Source: JABMPO01 sp964539785 (GTDB lineage Bacteria > Fidelibacterota > Marinisomatia > Marinisomatales > TCS56). From it: DNA of 48,878 nt. This document shows, one piece after another, positions 1 through 9,351 of the stretch. Made by a program: the position numbers and the translations under genes. The stretch's first letter is position 1. Each line of letters starts with the position of its first letter. The notes beneath the pieces were generated by a model. That model saw nothing but the letters and a program-made list of their open reading frames with translations. It had not been told where the DNA came from and ran no database searches. Location of the stretch: positions 1-48,878 of the forward strand of contig CAZIJQ010000013.1 in NCBI GenBank assembly GCA_964539785.1, given 5' to 3'.

Positions 1-30
1 CAATCGAAGACTGTGGCCGCTTGAACCATT

Positions 31-1986
31 TTACAGAACTTTTAGGACTTGACCGTTTGGAAAACCCGGTTCATCATGGATTAATTTCTCTAATGTTTCA
101 ATCGCTTTCTCCCGGTGGCCGACCAGGTGATAGGCACCACTCAGGTTATACAGCGCCTGATGATCTTCGGGATTCAGAATCAGAGCCTTTTCCAAATAAG
201 GAATCGCCTCCTTATGTTGTCCCTTATTCAAAAGGATTGTTCCAACCCATTTGTAACTAAACGCATCTTCCTGCAATTCTATCACTATCATAAAAGCTGA
301 AAGAGCGCGATCATGTTTTTCCAACTCAAGTAATGTCTTCCCTAGAATTTTGTAACTTTTGAAATTGTGCGGAAAGGCCGCTACCAAAGCGTTGGCTTCT
401 TGAAGCGCATCATCACCCCTCTGGCTTTCCAAGTAATAGTCCACCATAGCAAGATGGGCTTCCCAGAAATTGAGTTTCTTTTTAAGCGTGTTCAGCGCGA
501 TTTCTTCCAGCTTACTGGCTGGTTTGAAATCGGATAAGGTTTTATTCTGCTGGTTGGGAATGAACGGCCATCCGGATAGAAGCGTTTCCATTTGATATTC
601 AGCAATTCTAAGATCGAGGGGTGTAATGGCTATTTGCCTGCGGTAGTGGTCATCGGTTTTAGTTGTCGTTGATCTTTTTGTGTGACGTTGACCGATTTTA
701 TCAAAAAGGTTTTCGTTAATAATAGTTTCTGCGAAGACCTTACCCATGAGAAAGTAACCCTCGATCGTGGGATGAAGATGTTCCAGCATGAGTTCGTTTC
801 CAATTAAATTGTGAGGTGAATTCGCGGCGAAGGCAGAGTCGATTTCTGCGAGATATACATGGTCCAATTGATGGGTAAAACCGGCGATGATTCTATTAAT
901 ATCGCTGGATGCTCTAAATCGTAGGCCATCAAAGTCTCTAGCCTTGATGTAGTAATCCTTCGCCATCTCGTAGTCCCCCAATAATTGGGCACAGCGCCCG
1001 GCATAAAAATATAAAAGTGCATAATGAGGACTCTGTTCCATGAGCTTCTGTAACTGATCAAGCGCATGTTTATATTCCTTTTCCAGCATTTGTTCTTTGA
1101 TATCAATAATTTGTTTATCGAAGGACACTTCATCTACATCGTTTTCATGAATGGAAACGAAGGGCTTTTGATCCTTGATGTTTGATACTAATGTTCCAAA
1201 GAGGATCGGAACATCAATCGCATTTGTCCAATGAATGATATCTTCAATATTGTCTTTGAAAATCGCCATTGTTTGGTTGTATAAATCGCCGCCCCAGGGT
1301 ATCGTGCTTTCTCCGACCATTCGTGCCATTAACGTACGCGAATCCCCCTCTTTCTCCATGGCAATAGATTGAAGGGAACTGATCAGCGATCGAACCAATT
1401 GATATAGTTTCAATTTTTTAAGTTGGAGAACGGCAAGTGTCAGCGTCCGGTTCGTACCAAAAAGGGTTTTTTGAGTCGATGCTGAACCGTAGGCACCGTA
1501 GAACTCATTATGGCCGGCGTAGATTAGTAGTAGATCGGGATCATATTGAAGACATTCGCGGGCGAAATCGCGGACTGTGTAGCTGTTTATTGCGGTCATT
1601 CCTAGGTTTACGATTTCAACATTATATCCCGGGTAAGCATCCTGAAGGCGAACCTTGATTTGGCTTGAAAAGCGGGCGTTAAAGAAAAAAGGGAATCCGG
1701 CTGTGGTTGATCCTCCCAGAACAAAGATCCTCAAAGTCTTGGTACCCTTTTCCCGTTTAAATACATCATCTCCTCCAAAGCCCGTCTGTCCTCGCCGTGA
1801 GAAAAATCGTAAGGACACATCCGGGTTATGAATGAGAAAATCCGGATTATCAGTATAAGGTACAAATAATTTTAAATCAGCGCCAAATTGGGTTATTCGT
1901 AATGACCATTCAAAAAAGATGATGAGAATAAATGGCAGAGCGATCACCCCTAACCGGAATAACCAGTTTTTTATATTCTTTGTCAT
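31..1986 (-). CDS. Membrane-anchored SGNH/GDSL-like hydrolase with C-terminal TPR repeats
   Basis: The 651-residue product has one hydrophobic N-terminal segment (about residues 9-27) and then an SGNH-hydrolase-like fold. Block I is GGSTT with the putative nucleophile Ser93, block II is NLG near 128, block III is GHNE at 158-161, and a late LHPT near 405 could supply the catalytic His. The second half carries TPR-like helical repeats (for example a stretch ending in ALILNPEDHQALYNL). SGNH enzymes usually act as esterases or acyl hydrolases; the substrate here cannot be told. A periplasmic or surface location is inferred from the N-terminal anchor. A terminator-like hairpin lies between it and the upstream glycogen-binding gene, so it is probably transcribed separately. 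Its stop lies only 31 bases from the window edge, but the gene is complete. Confidence 0.8.
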   Translation of the reverse strand: MTKNIKNWLFRLGVIALPFILIIFFEWSLRITQFGADLKLFVPYTDNPDFLIHNPDVSLRFFSRRGQTGFGGDDVFKREKGTKTLRIFVLGGSTTAGFPFFFNARFSSQIKVRLQDAYPGYNVEIVNLGMTAINSYTVRDFARECLQYDPDLLLIYAGHNEFYGAYGSASTQKTLFGTNRTLTLAVLQLKKLKLYQLVRSLISSLQSIAMEKEGDSRTLMARMVGESTIPWGGDLYNQTMAIFKDNIEDIIHWTNAIDVPILFGTLVSNIKDQKPFVSIHENDVDEVSFDKQIIDIKEQMLEKEYKHALDQLQKLMEQSPHYALLYFYAGRCAQLLGDYEMAKDYYIKARDFDGLRFRASSDINRIIAGFTHQLDHVYLAEIDSAFAANSPHNLIGNELMLEHLHPTIEGYFLMGKVFAETIINENLFDKIGQRHTKRSTTTKTDDHYRRQIAITPLDLRIAEYQMETLLSGWPFIPNQQNKTLSDFKPASKLEEIALNTLKKKLNFWEAHLAMVDYYLESQRGDDALQEANALVAAFPHNFKSYKILGKTLLELEKHDRALSAFMIVIELQEDAFSYKWVGTILLNKGQHKEAIPYLEKALILNPEDHQALYNLSGAYHLVGHREKAIETLEKLIHDEPGFPNGQVLKVL

Positions 1987-2010
1987 TACATAAAATTACA
2001 GCCTTTAAAT

Positions 2011-2042
2011 GAAAAGCGGGCTCCAAAAGGGAGCCCGCTACC
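2011..2042 (-). terminator. Intrinsic terminator after the tandem glycogen-binding gene
   Basis: A perfect 10-bp GC-rich stem has arms at 2015-2024 (AGCGGGCTCC on the plus strand) and 2030-2039 with a 5-base loop. Read on the minus strand it is followed by TTTTCATTT. It sits just downstream of the stop at 2069 and just upstream of the SGNH gene, so it would end the surface-binding protein transcript. Confidence 0.75.
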
Positions 2043-2068
2043 AGATTTGGTACTTATATTTAGATCCG

Positions 2069-4600
2069 CTATTTTAAAAGCGTCATCTTCTTGACAGCAC
2101 GATGGTTGGTAGTCTTCAACTCATATAAATATATACCGCTTGGAAGAGATTTACCGGCACTGTTTAATCCGGCCCACCGAAGCCCGTAAGTACCAGGCTG
2201 GGTAAATTCACGGTTGTAGGTCACCACTGCCTGCCCGAGAAGGTTATAGATCGTGAAGGTGACCTTCCCCGCTTCCGGTAAAGTGAATTTAACTTCGGTT
2301 ACCGGGTTAAAGGGGTTCGGATAGTTCTGCTGGAGTACAAACTGGGTTGGCATTGTAAATTTTTCATCATCGACTGAAGAATAGACAATTCCATTCGCAA
2401 AGGGTTCTGGCTCAACTTCCAGTGCTATCCCCTCGGTGCTGAATATTACCGTAGCCAGAGTTTGTTCCCTTGGAAGAAATCCAGTTATGTCCGGTTTTAA
2501 CCACTGTGTCCGATAACGGCCATAGCCATATCCACTTCCTTCTTCATCGACCTCAGTACCATCTGATTTGATATACCGTGTTATGTACATAATGGCGTGA
2601 GGAGCCGGTCCGGTAATGTAAAAAGAGCATTCCCAGACGTTATCCACATCGGTTGGATGATACTCATATTTCGTAGAATCGTCAGCAATATTTCCGGCTA
2701 CAACATCCTGAAGTTCGGCACCCCAGGCATCCTGCCAGACAAAGAATAATCTATCGTTATCCGGATCAAAGGCGTCCTCTTCAAAGTTGAAAGCATCCGT
2801 CATATCTATACGGAGATGCACGAGGGCGGAATCATTCTCAGGAATAATACCTTCGGTCACGTAGTCCTGGAAGGTCTGAATGGGCAGAATAGTATCTGCA
2901 TTCATACCGTGCCATGTGAACCTCCGATCACCGCCACCCCAGGAAGCCGGTAATTCATATTCATAGAAATCTTCGCCCGCATGCACAGCAGTATCACCAC
3001 CGGCAATCTGGTGTAAATTCAGGAAGAATTTATAAGGTTCGTTATCACCTCTCCATCCTTCGTAGGGAATCGTCAGATAATAAATTTCCGCACCTGGTTG
3101 ACGGATCATGTCAATTAGTGTTCTATCCTCAGCACCCCCCCAGCCGTTGAAACTACCTCTCAGTTCGAGAGAATCACCTTCCAAACGATCATAAAAACCA
3201 AGCTCTTGCAGGACAGTCATATCAACACGGAAAGTGATATTACCCTCGCCATAAGTTAGATATTCAAGGTCATTAAACCAGACAGTACCCAATTCAATTG
3301 TTTCTGTTACCAATTCAACTGTATAGCTGCGGTTTTGAGTGAGATTTTCAACTACCGTATTTCCGGCAGTGTCAGTATAAGCAAATTTGTACTGCATCAC
3401 TCCTATGGGTACCGAAATAACTGCATCATAGATGGAATCCACATCAGCATCTTCTAAGGCTGTTCCGGCCCAACCATCAAAGGATCCCTGTACCTCTACA
3501 ACGTTGTTGCTATCGGGATTAAAACCTCCGGCACCGATCTGAGCTTTCATGTTTACCGAAAAGTGTACCGCAGATCCAATGAAATTGGGGTCAAAATCAT
3601 TCCACCAAACCGAGTATTCCTGTGCCCCGGCGACAACAGTGTACGTCCTGTTGGGGCCACCCCCGGGGAATTCAGAGGTGTCCCAATTCCCATTAATCCG
3701 GAATTTGAACTCAAGGTTATCTCCGACATGTATGAGCGCAGTATCATCAATCGTGATTTCATAGATTGAATCGGCATCTGCATCGGTGAGTTGATGGTTA
3801 ATACCATCCCATCCATTGAAATTACCAGCAATATCAAGGGAGTCGGTGGCTGGATTCATGTTTCCCAGACTGATCTGGTGAGACATGTTCACTTTAAAGG
3901 TTATAGCCAGGTTGTAATCGAAATCATTCCAATATACGGAGTATTCTTGAACGCTCTCTCCGACAGTGTATTGCCGATTGGAGCCCCCAGGAAATTCAGC
4001 GGTATCCCAACTACCATTAATGCGGAATTTGAATTCAAGATTATTTCCAACCGAGAAGGTGTCAACGGTAATTTCCCAAATGGCGTTATTATAGTCATTT
4101 GCCGTCAGGTGAGAGTTGACGCCATCCCAGCCATTGAAATTTCCAGCAACATCAACATAATCCGTAGCCGGATTAAAATTACCAAGACTGATCTGATTGG
4201 CCATATCAACCTTGAAGATCACAACCGGTACAGGACTGAAATCGTTATACCAGCACACATAGCCCTGATCACCTTCTACAACGGTGTAGGTTCGGTTCGG
4301 ACCGCCACCGGGAAATTCAGAAGTATCCCAATTCCCGTTAATGCGGAATTTGAATTCAATATCACCTACAGGAATATCAATGGTGATATCATACACTGAA
4401 TCTGCATCAGCATCCGATAAGTGATGGTTAACACCATCCCAACCGTTGAAACTTCCGGCAATATCAACATAGCCAGTTGTAGGATCAAGATTACCTTGTG
4501 AGATTTCATATGACATGTTGACCTCGAAGGTTACATTAGCTGCCAATCCAAATGATATCATCGTTAGGATTGCCAGCATTACAGTAGCAATTTTTCGCAT
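2069..4600 (-). CDS. T9SS-secreted surface protein with tandem CBM20/CBM48-like glycogen-binding modules
   Basis: The 843-residue protein has a signal peptide (about 1-20) and then five clear modules of about 100 residues at roughly 22-124, 126-229, 231-338, 345-447 and 453-560. A divergent sixth segment spans about 585-700, and a T9SS sorting domain covers 754-843 (NYPNPFNP, ending KKMTLLK). Modules 1-3 share VDIAGSFNGWDG, an EFKFRING.WDT stretch, FPGG and a terminal W.NDF. FNGW plus EFKFRING is the pattern of AMPK-beta/CBM48-type early-set glycogen-binding domains. No catalytic domain is present, so it most likely binds alpha-glucan at the cell surface, much as SusE/SusF do in Bacteroides. 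A near-perfect palindromic operator ends 33 bases upstream of the start codon. The ribosome-binding site is AGGGG. The function is inferred from modules and neighbours. Confidence 0.85.
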   Translation of the reverse strand: MRKIATVMLAILTMISFGLAANVTFEVNMSYEISQGNLDPTTGYVDIAGSFNGWDGVNHHLSDADADSVYDITIDIPVGDIEFKFRINGNWDTSEFPGGGPNRTYTVVEGDQGYVCWYNDFSPVPVVIFKVDMANQISLGNFNPATDYVDVAGNFNGWDGVNSHLTANDYNNAIWEITVDTFSVGNNLEFKFRINGSWDTAEFPGGSNRQYTVGESVQEYSVYWNDFDYNLAITFKVNMSHQISLGNMNPATDSLDIAGNFNGWDGINHQLTDADADSIYEITIDDTALIHVGDNLEFKFRINGNWDTSEFPGGGPNRTYTVVAGAQEYSVWWNDFDPNFIGSAVHFSVNMKAQIGAGGFNPDSNNVVEVQGSFDGWAGTALEDADVDSIYDAVISVPIGVMQYKFAYTDTAGNTVVENLTQNRSYTVELVTETIELGTVWFNDLEYLTYGEGNITFRVDMTVLQELGFYDRLEGDSLELRGSFNGWGGAEDRTLIDMIRQPGAEIYYLTIPYEGWRGDNEPYKFFLNLHQIAGGDTAVHAGEDFYEYELPASWGGGDRRFTWHGMNADTILPIQTFQDYVTEGIIPENDSALVHLRIDMTDAFNFEEDAFDPDNDRLFFVWQDAWGAELQDVVAGNIADDSTKYEYHPTDVDNVWECSFYITGPAPHAIMYITRYIKSDGTEVDEEGSGYGYGRYRTQWLKPDITGFLPREQTLATVIFSTEGIALEVEPEPFANGIVYSSVDDEKFTMPTQFVLQQNYPNPFNPVTEVKFTLPEAGKVTFTIYNLLGQAVVTYNREFTQPGTYGLRWAGLNSAGKSLPSGIYLYELKTTNHRAVKKMTLLK
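3587..4537 (-). repeat. Tandem in-frame repeat encoding glycogen-binding modules 1-3
   Basis: Three successive units of about 310-325 bp encode nearly the same module. Similarity is visible at DNA level: the segment encoding EFKFRING.WDT.EFPGG recurs around 4313-4362, 3990-4045 and 3660-3720 with only scattered substitutions. Modules 4 and 5 (about 2921-3568) are much more diverged. This points to recent intragenic duplication of the first three modules. Confidence 0.8.
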
Positions 4601-4632
4601 ATTTGTCCCCTTTTATTTAATTATTAAAGGCA

Positions 4633-4654
4633 GTAACTCATAAATGAGTTACTA
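4633..4654. promoter_or_regulatory. Palindromic operator, site A (candidate TrmB-family binding site)
   Basis: The left arm AGTAACTCAT (4633-4642) and right arm ATGAGTTACT (4645-4654) form a perfect 10-bp inverted repeat around a 2-base centre. It lies 33 bases upstream of the surface-binding gene start, with an AT-rich TAATAAT between (possible -10). A factor bound here would cover the -35 region. Two related 22-bp sites occur at 15760-15781 and 30873-30894, both beside alpha-glucan genes. The rest of this gap (4601-4806) shows no gene, only a possible half-site CTTATGAGTGG at 4744-4754. Confidence 0.8.
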
Positions 4655-4806
4655 AAAGAAATTTAATTGTTTTTAATTTATATTGCAACAGTTTATATCG
4701 AAGTTAGAGCTAGAAACAGCCATCCTCCCGGCCTGGTTGTCATCTTATGAGTGGCATTTCAATTCCTGGTCACCAAGGACAATCAGTATTTCTAATTTTA
4801 AGCTGA

Positions 4807-5823
4807 TCAAAACATTAATGTCATTGAAACATGTTGATTCCGGTCCAGATATGAATGGGTTTGATAAGAATAATCAAAACTTAGGTGCATATTTCCTGTT
4901 ATGGGGTATCGAACCCCTCCACCAATTGAGAAATTAGGTTCAATTGATTCAAGAAATAAATGAGCATATCCGGTCCTTAAATAAACTGTTTCGTTAAGAA
5001 AAGCTATTTCGGAACCTATATTCATGCTTTCAAAGTTATCGCTGGGGTGAAGTCCGTCAGCTTCGATAGTCATTCGCATTCCGGATGTTTTGATCGCATC
5101 CCAGGCTATTCCCAGGGCTAAATTCAGTGGCAATTCGAATTTATCAGTAGCTAAGTGGGAATTAATAACATCATTATTTCCGCTTTGAGTGGGATCAATA
5201 TCAACTGATGTTAAAAGATCATCGCCAGTTAATTGCATTTTAGTTCCGAAATTGCTAATTGCAAAACCGATCCGGAATCCTTTCCAGGGTGGAGAATACC
5301 TCACACCGATGTCAAAAGCCAATCCCTGGGCAGTCGAATGATATATTTTCTCGAGAATGTATTTTAAATTTGCGCCGATTGCAAAGTTTGAGGTTAACTT
5401 TCTTGCGTAAGCAAGCCCAAAGGCGTAACTACCGACTGAAAAAAATTCACCTGTACCTTCCTGGAATCGTTCAGTAGTTACTTCCATGGGTTCCGTTTGG
5501 AAATAAACAATATTGATACCGATTGCTCCAGAATGCCCCTGTGGAAAAATAGCTACCAGATAGTTAAAGTTTATCTGTTCGTACCATTGCGTGTAGCTAA
5601 AATGAGCGGATATATTTTCGATATAGGCGATTGTTGATGGGTTCCAAAACAACGTGGATGGATCATTAAATCCGACAACAGCAGCCTGCCCCATTCCGGT
5701 TCCGCGAGCATCGATTGGTACATCGAGAAATTTGGCCGCTGAAGTTCCTACCTTGGAGATTGATTGAGCAAGCAATGCATTGAAAAACAAACTTAATAGT
5801 AATATAACGATTGATTTCTTCAT
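4807..5823 (-). CDS. PorV/PorQ-family outer-membrane beta-barrel protein
   Basis: The 338-residue protein has a signal peptide ending near ALLAQS. The mature N-terminus carries the PorV/PorQ-family signature: GTSAAKFLDVPIDARGTGMG, then a PSTLFWNPS motif. Alternating amphipathic strands follow, ending in an aromatic residue (LMF) as in outer-membrane barrels. Family members related to PorV act as T9SS shuttle or acceptor proteins that hand cargo to the attachment complex. It starts 8 bases after the stop of a T9SS cargo gene, so the two are co-translated or co-transcribed. The placement suggests a dedicated secretion partner for that cargo or for the neighbouring surface-binding protein, but a general role is equally possible. 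Confidence 0.85.
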   Translation of the reverse strand: MKKSIVILLLSLFFNALLAQSISKVGTSAAKFLDVPIDARGTGMGQAAVVGFNDPSTLFWNPSTIAYIENISAHFSYTQWYEQINFNYLVAIFPQGHSGAIGINIVYFQTEPMEVTTERFQEGTGEFFSVGSYAFGLAYARKLTSNFAIGANLKYILEKIYHSTAQGLAFDIGVRYSPPWKGFRIGFAISNFGTKMQLTGDDLLTSVDIDPTQSGNNDVINSHLATDKFELPLNLALGIAWDAIKTSGMRMTIEADGLHPSDNFESMNIGSEIAFLNETVYLRTGYAHLFLESIEPNFSIGGGVRYPITGNMHLSFDYSYQTHSYLDRNQHVSMTLMF

Positions 5824-5831
5824 CGATTCAC

Positions 5832-8800
5832 CTATTTAATTACTGCAAATTTTCCGGTTTTTTCTTCTCCCGTAAGCAAGTCTTTTACATGGAAGAGATA
5901 TAAGCCATATGAAATAGAGAGATTGTCTTTTGACAATAGATCCCATTCCGCAATTCCATCATCGATTGTGTTATGGACTTCAAATTGATCAACAATTTCA
6001 CCGGCAATATTAAAAATTGTAATTTCACAGTCCTTCGGTATATTATTAAAGTGAATAACCCTAGGCCCTCTTCCCGAAGAATAGGGATTTTTCGGTTCCC
6101 AGGTGGAGGTTGCGATATAAGGATTAGGTACCACTCTGATTTTTTTCATATCAATTTTGGTTGTGTCACTATCAATTTCGGGGCCGAACATGGTAAACTC
6201 GTAAATATCACTGCTCATAAACGGCTTTTTAATTACGATTTCCAACACGTCTCCGGCTTGCGGGTGCCGCCGAAGAGTGTCCTCATAAAGGTGTTTAAGT
6301 TTCAGTTGCCAGGTTGGCGCAAGGACCGTATCTTCGTTGTCTTGTACGGTTTCCTCCATAAAAATGATGATATCAGACTCAAAAAGGTTAGAAGTGAACC
6401 GTCCGTCAGCTACTCCATCCGTTGAATCCAATTCCCAAAATCCGAATGCAATGTCTTTATTCTCGGATACATTTCTTACCGTGAAATTCACATCTCTTTC
6501 CTCTAACAGTATCATTCCGAAGAATACTGACATTTCGACACAACGTCCGATTCCAACTTCACCAAATGTCACTTCGTAGTCGGATGGTTTCCGGTATCCA
6601 ACTTTGTTAACATCTTCCCAACGCCTGAAAACGGGATCAAATATCGTTGTATCGTTATCATTCCACTGTGTCAGTTCGTTATTTATTTCGATAATGGCTT
6701 CCAGGTCAAAAGAAATTTGAAATCCCTCTTTAACCGTATGTTCATCGCCTGTTTTTACTTGTTCGGACTTGTTGATAAGTGTATCGACGGAATCCAGATT
6801 AGTAATATTATATAATGAGAAATTTTTCGTCGTGAGCGTATCTTCATAAATCGAACTGCTTGCTTCAAAAACCGTATCTTCGAAGGTCATGCGATATCTG
6901 TTCCGGTCCAAGATCGAAAGAGGATCAATGACATCCACCATCAACTTGCTGGAACTGGAACCAGCCACATGGTCAATCACAACCTCGGACTCTAAATAAC
7001 CGGCCGGTTTAGGAGCAGGAGTAACTTCTACCACATTGATACCGGTGCTTATCTCACCATCGGGAAGAACCTGAATGAGAAGCGGACATTCGGTTGGCGC
7101 GATTCCAAGGCTATAGCCACCGGCGTCATAAGACGTCACCGCATAGAAGTAGCGTTGGCCGTTCTGTACACCTTCATCGACGAAAGTGTGCTGTATTCCG
7201 GTATCATTCCCAAGATCAAATTTAATACCGTTAATGTCCAGAGAAGAATCAACGCCAGCAATTCCATCCTGCAAGTCGAACTGCGTAATGGGTTTATAAT
7301 AAGTTGGTACTCCATCAGTATCGGTGATAAGATATTGATCTGAGAAAGCCGGGTCGGTCGAACGGTAGATCCTGTATCCCTGAAAGTCATATCCATTCGC
7401 ACCTAGATCAGCCATGTAGTTATCGTAGGATTGTTCAGCCAGATCATCCCAATAAAGCGTTACGCTCTCATCACCAGCCACAGCGGTGACGGTAGGCGGT
7501 CGGGGGGCTTTAGCGAATTGATAATCAGCGTCATAGGTCATTTGAGCTACTGCTTTATTTCTCAGGGCGTCATCCTGATCGACTCCCAAGTTTACTGCCA
7601 TTGAGATGCGTTCGGTTTGTCCGACCATCAACGGGAAATACCCTGAGGTTACGTGCAGGTTATAGTCACCTTCCAATTCAACTTCAGGATCAATAAATTC
7701 TCCGGGAGTTAAGAATTCACGCCACATACGGTTATCCGCCATACCCATTACGTTTGCTGATGAAAGCATATAGGCCACGGCTGTTAAACCGATTTGATCG
7801 GATTCGGAAACATCGGTCAGATCGATATTTGGTTCTCCCGTCAATCCCGTTCCGGCTCCGGATGTAGGCAACAGGTCGTTTTCTCCTTCATCACCCGTGT
7901 CGGAAGCACCGTCGAGTCCCACATCATCGGATAATGGATCCCAGTCTTCATCATTATCCACTTGATCATCGCGCAACTCATCAATCATGGGTGCAACAGT
8001 GGTTTGAGAATATTGCACGGAGTCACCGGCAACCAACAACCCGCGTCTGATCACTTCCCCAACTTCAAACATCTTATAATTAATGTAACGCACGGGAATT
8101 ATGCCTTTGATTGTCAGACGATCCAGGTGGAGGTCTAATGTCTCATCGATTAACCCGTCAAAATCATCATCAATCAAGTTATCGGGATTTTCAGCTAAAG
8201 TATCACCGGCATTCAAGATATATTCTATGCCCTGGGAAATGATGGTATCATTATCGCCGGAAAATTGAATAATATGCCGGGAATAATCTTCGTCGATAGT
8301 CACTAATTTTTCCTCCGCATTCAAAATGAGCAGATCAAAGTCTCCATTAGAAAATAATGGTACCAGTTCTTCATAATTATCCCACTTGGCTAGTAACTCG
8401 GGATAATCATCAGCGTCTCCATCGTTGTCGATCCCATCATAGCCATTTCCGGGTGTCTCCAAATAGGCAGTTGCAGCCACGCCAACAGGAGTGTTCCCAA
8501 AGGCCTCATTTCCTATAAATGGGGGAGCATCCATACTCCAGGCAACATTGTTTAATAGATCAAAAGAGGGGTGATCATCATCGGAATCACCGTCCCCACC
8601 CACCAGATCTGCCAGCCACAGTGAAAAAACGGTTTTGTCAAGATTTTTTGTTCCGTCATTTGTGATCTCGTGAAGCATAAAAATAACGTCGTTGACAAGA
8701 ATCTGGGACCAGGCCATAACCCTCACTTTTGTCAATAGCGCCAAACCGCGACGCGTGAGGTCTGTTGAATCAGGGAAATAATTATGACGATCATACATGT

Positions 8801-9335
8801 TATCCGCACATTCATAGTAAATTTCCTGATCGGCACTGTACTGATTTTTTCCGAAGTATCCGTTCCAGGAGTTGGGCCAGCCGGGATCGTTAGGATCATC
8901 CAGACGGTCGGGCCAGGTGGGGGGCCATGACGAAGGGAGCGTGCTTTTGGCAATTTGATCAGAATTTTCATTTAAAAATTCAGGTACCGGTTCCAGATTC
9001 CAGGATTTTCCAGTGTTGGGGTTGTTTCTATAGTTTGGCGTTATGACGATTTTTTTCCGAGACCCATTTTCATCTACTACCTCAGCGCCCATAAATACAC
9101 CCGTCAACGCGATATAATGTTGTCTTGTGTTCTTAGGCCATTCATAGGGAATATGAGTCGGTTGGTTACCACCAGTCCGGCCACTGAAAGCATAGTTGAA
9201 AATACTGGCTCGTACCTGGTTACCATCGATTTCGGTTTTTCGCCGGTAAGTTGGATCGCCCCTGTGATCCGAAGGTTCATAGGCAAGAATGGAATTCGCT
9301 AAAAAAAGCAAAACAATGATCTTATTCGAGTTCAT
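5832..9335 (-). CDS. Large T9SS-secreted protein with acidic calcium-like motifs and an FN3 domain
   Basis: The 1167-residue product has a signal peptide (about 1-18). A large N-terminal region holds several Asp-rich stretches resembling calcium-binding DxDxDG loops (about 247-254, 299-310, 386-397 and 456-486). A fibronectin-III-like domain follows at about 640-760, then a beta-rich region. A C-terminal domain of about 103 residues (1065-1167) starts at VVPNPY and ends GKFAVIK, the second common form of T9SS-type sorting domain in this superphylum. No catalytic motif was recognised. It sits between the TonB receptor (16-base gap) and the PorV-like gene (8-base gap), so it may be an extracellular partner of the receptor, perhaps filling the place of SusD. 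That role is inference; the sequence does not resemble SusD. Confidence 0.7.
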   Translation of the reverse strand: MNSNKIIVLLFLANSILAYEPSDHRGDPTYRRKTEIDGNQVRASIFNYAFSGRTGGNQPTHIPYEWPKNTRQHYIALTGVFMGAEVVDENGSRKKIVITPNYRNNPNTGKSWNLEPVPEFLNENSDQIAKSTLPSSWPPTWPDRLDDPNDPGWPNSWNGYFGKNQYSADQEIYYECADNMYDRHNYFPDSTDLTRRGLALLTKVRVMAWSQILVNDVIFMLHEITNDGTKNLDKTVFSLWLADLVGGDGDSDDDHPSFDLLNNVAWSMDAPPFIGNEAFGNTPVGVAATAYLETPGNGYDGIDNDGDADDYPELLAKWDNYEELVPLFSNGDFDLLILNAEEKLVTIDEDYSRHIIQFSGDNDTIISQGIEYILNAGDTLAENPDNLIDDDFDGLIDETLDLHLDRLTIKGIIPVRYINYKMFEVGEVIRRGLLVAGDSVQYSQTTVAPMIDELRDDQVDNDEDWDPLSDDVGLDGASDTGDEGENDLLPTSGAGTGLTGEPNIDLTDVSESDQIGLTAVAYMLSSANVMGMADNRMWREFLTPGEFIDPEVELEGDYNLHVTSGYFPLMVGQTERISMAVNLGVDQDDALRNKAVAQMTYDADYQFAKAPRPPTVTAVAGDESVTLYWDDLAEQSYDNYMADLGANGYDFQGYRIYRSTDPAFSDQYLITDTDGVPTYYKPITQFDLQDGIAGVDSSLDINGIKFDLGNDTGIQHTFVDEGVQNGQRYFYAVTSYDAGGYSLGIAPTECPLLIQVLPDGEISTGINVVEVTPAPKPAGYLESEVVIDHVAGSSSSKLMVDVIDPLSILDRNRYRMTFEDTVFEASSSIYEDTLTTKNFSLYNITNLDSVDTLINKSEQVKTGDEHTVKEGFQISFDLEAIIEINNELTQWNDNDTTIFDPVFRRWEDVNKVGYRKPSDYEVTFGEVGIGRCVEMSVFFGMILLEERDVNFTVRNVSENKDIAFGFWELDSTDGVADGRFTSNLFESDIIIFMEETVQDNEDTVLAPTWQLKLKHLYEDTLRRHPQAGDVLEIVIKKPFMSSDIYEFTMFGPEIDSDTTKIDMKKIRVVPNPYIATSTWEPKNPYSSGRGPRVIHFNNIPKDCEITIFNIAGEIVDQFEVHNTIDDGIAEWDLLSKDNLSISYGLYLFHVKDLLTGEEKTGKFAVIK

Positions 9336-9351
9336 AAATTATCCTTCCTCG

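Noticed and set aside
3791..4399. 202-codon plus-strand open frame
   Set aside because: It lies entirely antisense to the tandem-module gene; its repetitive length follows from the repeats. No ribosome-binding site or recognisable protein.
3587..4537. Regular repeats that could suggest a CRISPR array
   Set aside because: The period is about 310-325 bp and the repeats keep the reading frame of a secreted protein; no short direct repeats with unique spacers.
4744..4754. CTTATGAGTGG, a match to the right half of operator site B
   Set aside because: The left half is poor, so it is only a half-site. It may be chance or a secondary contact near site A.
5832..9335. SusD homologue
   Set aside because: No lipoprotein leader or SusD-type TPR/RagB features; instead a T9SS sorting domain and beta-rich architecture.
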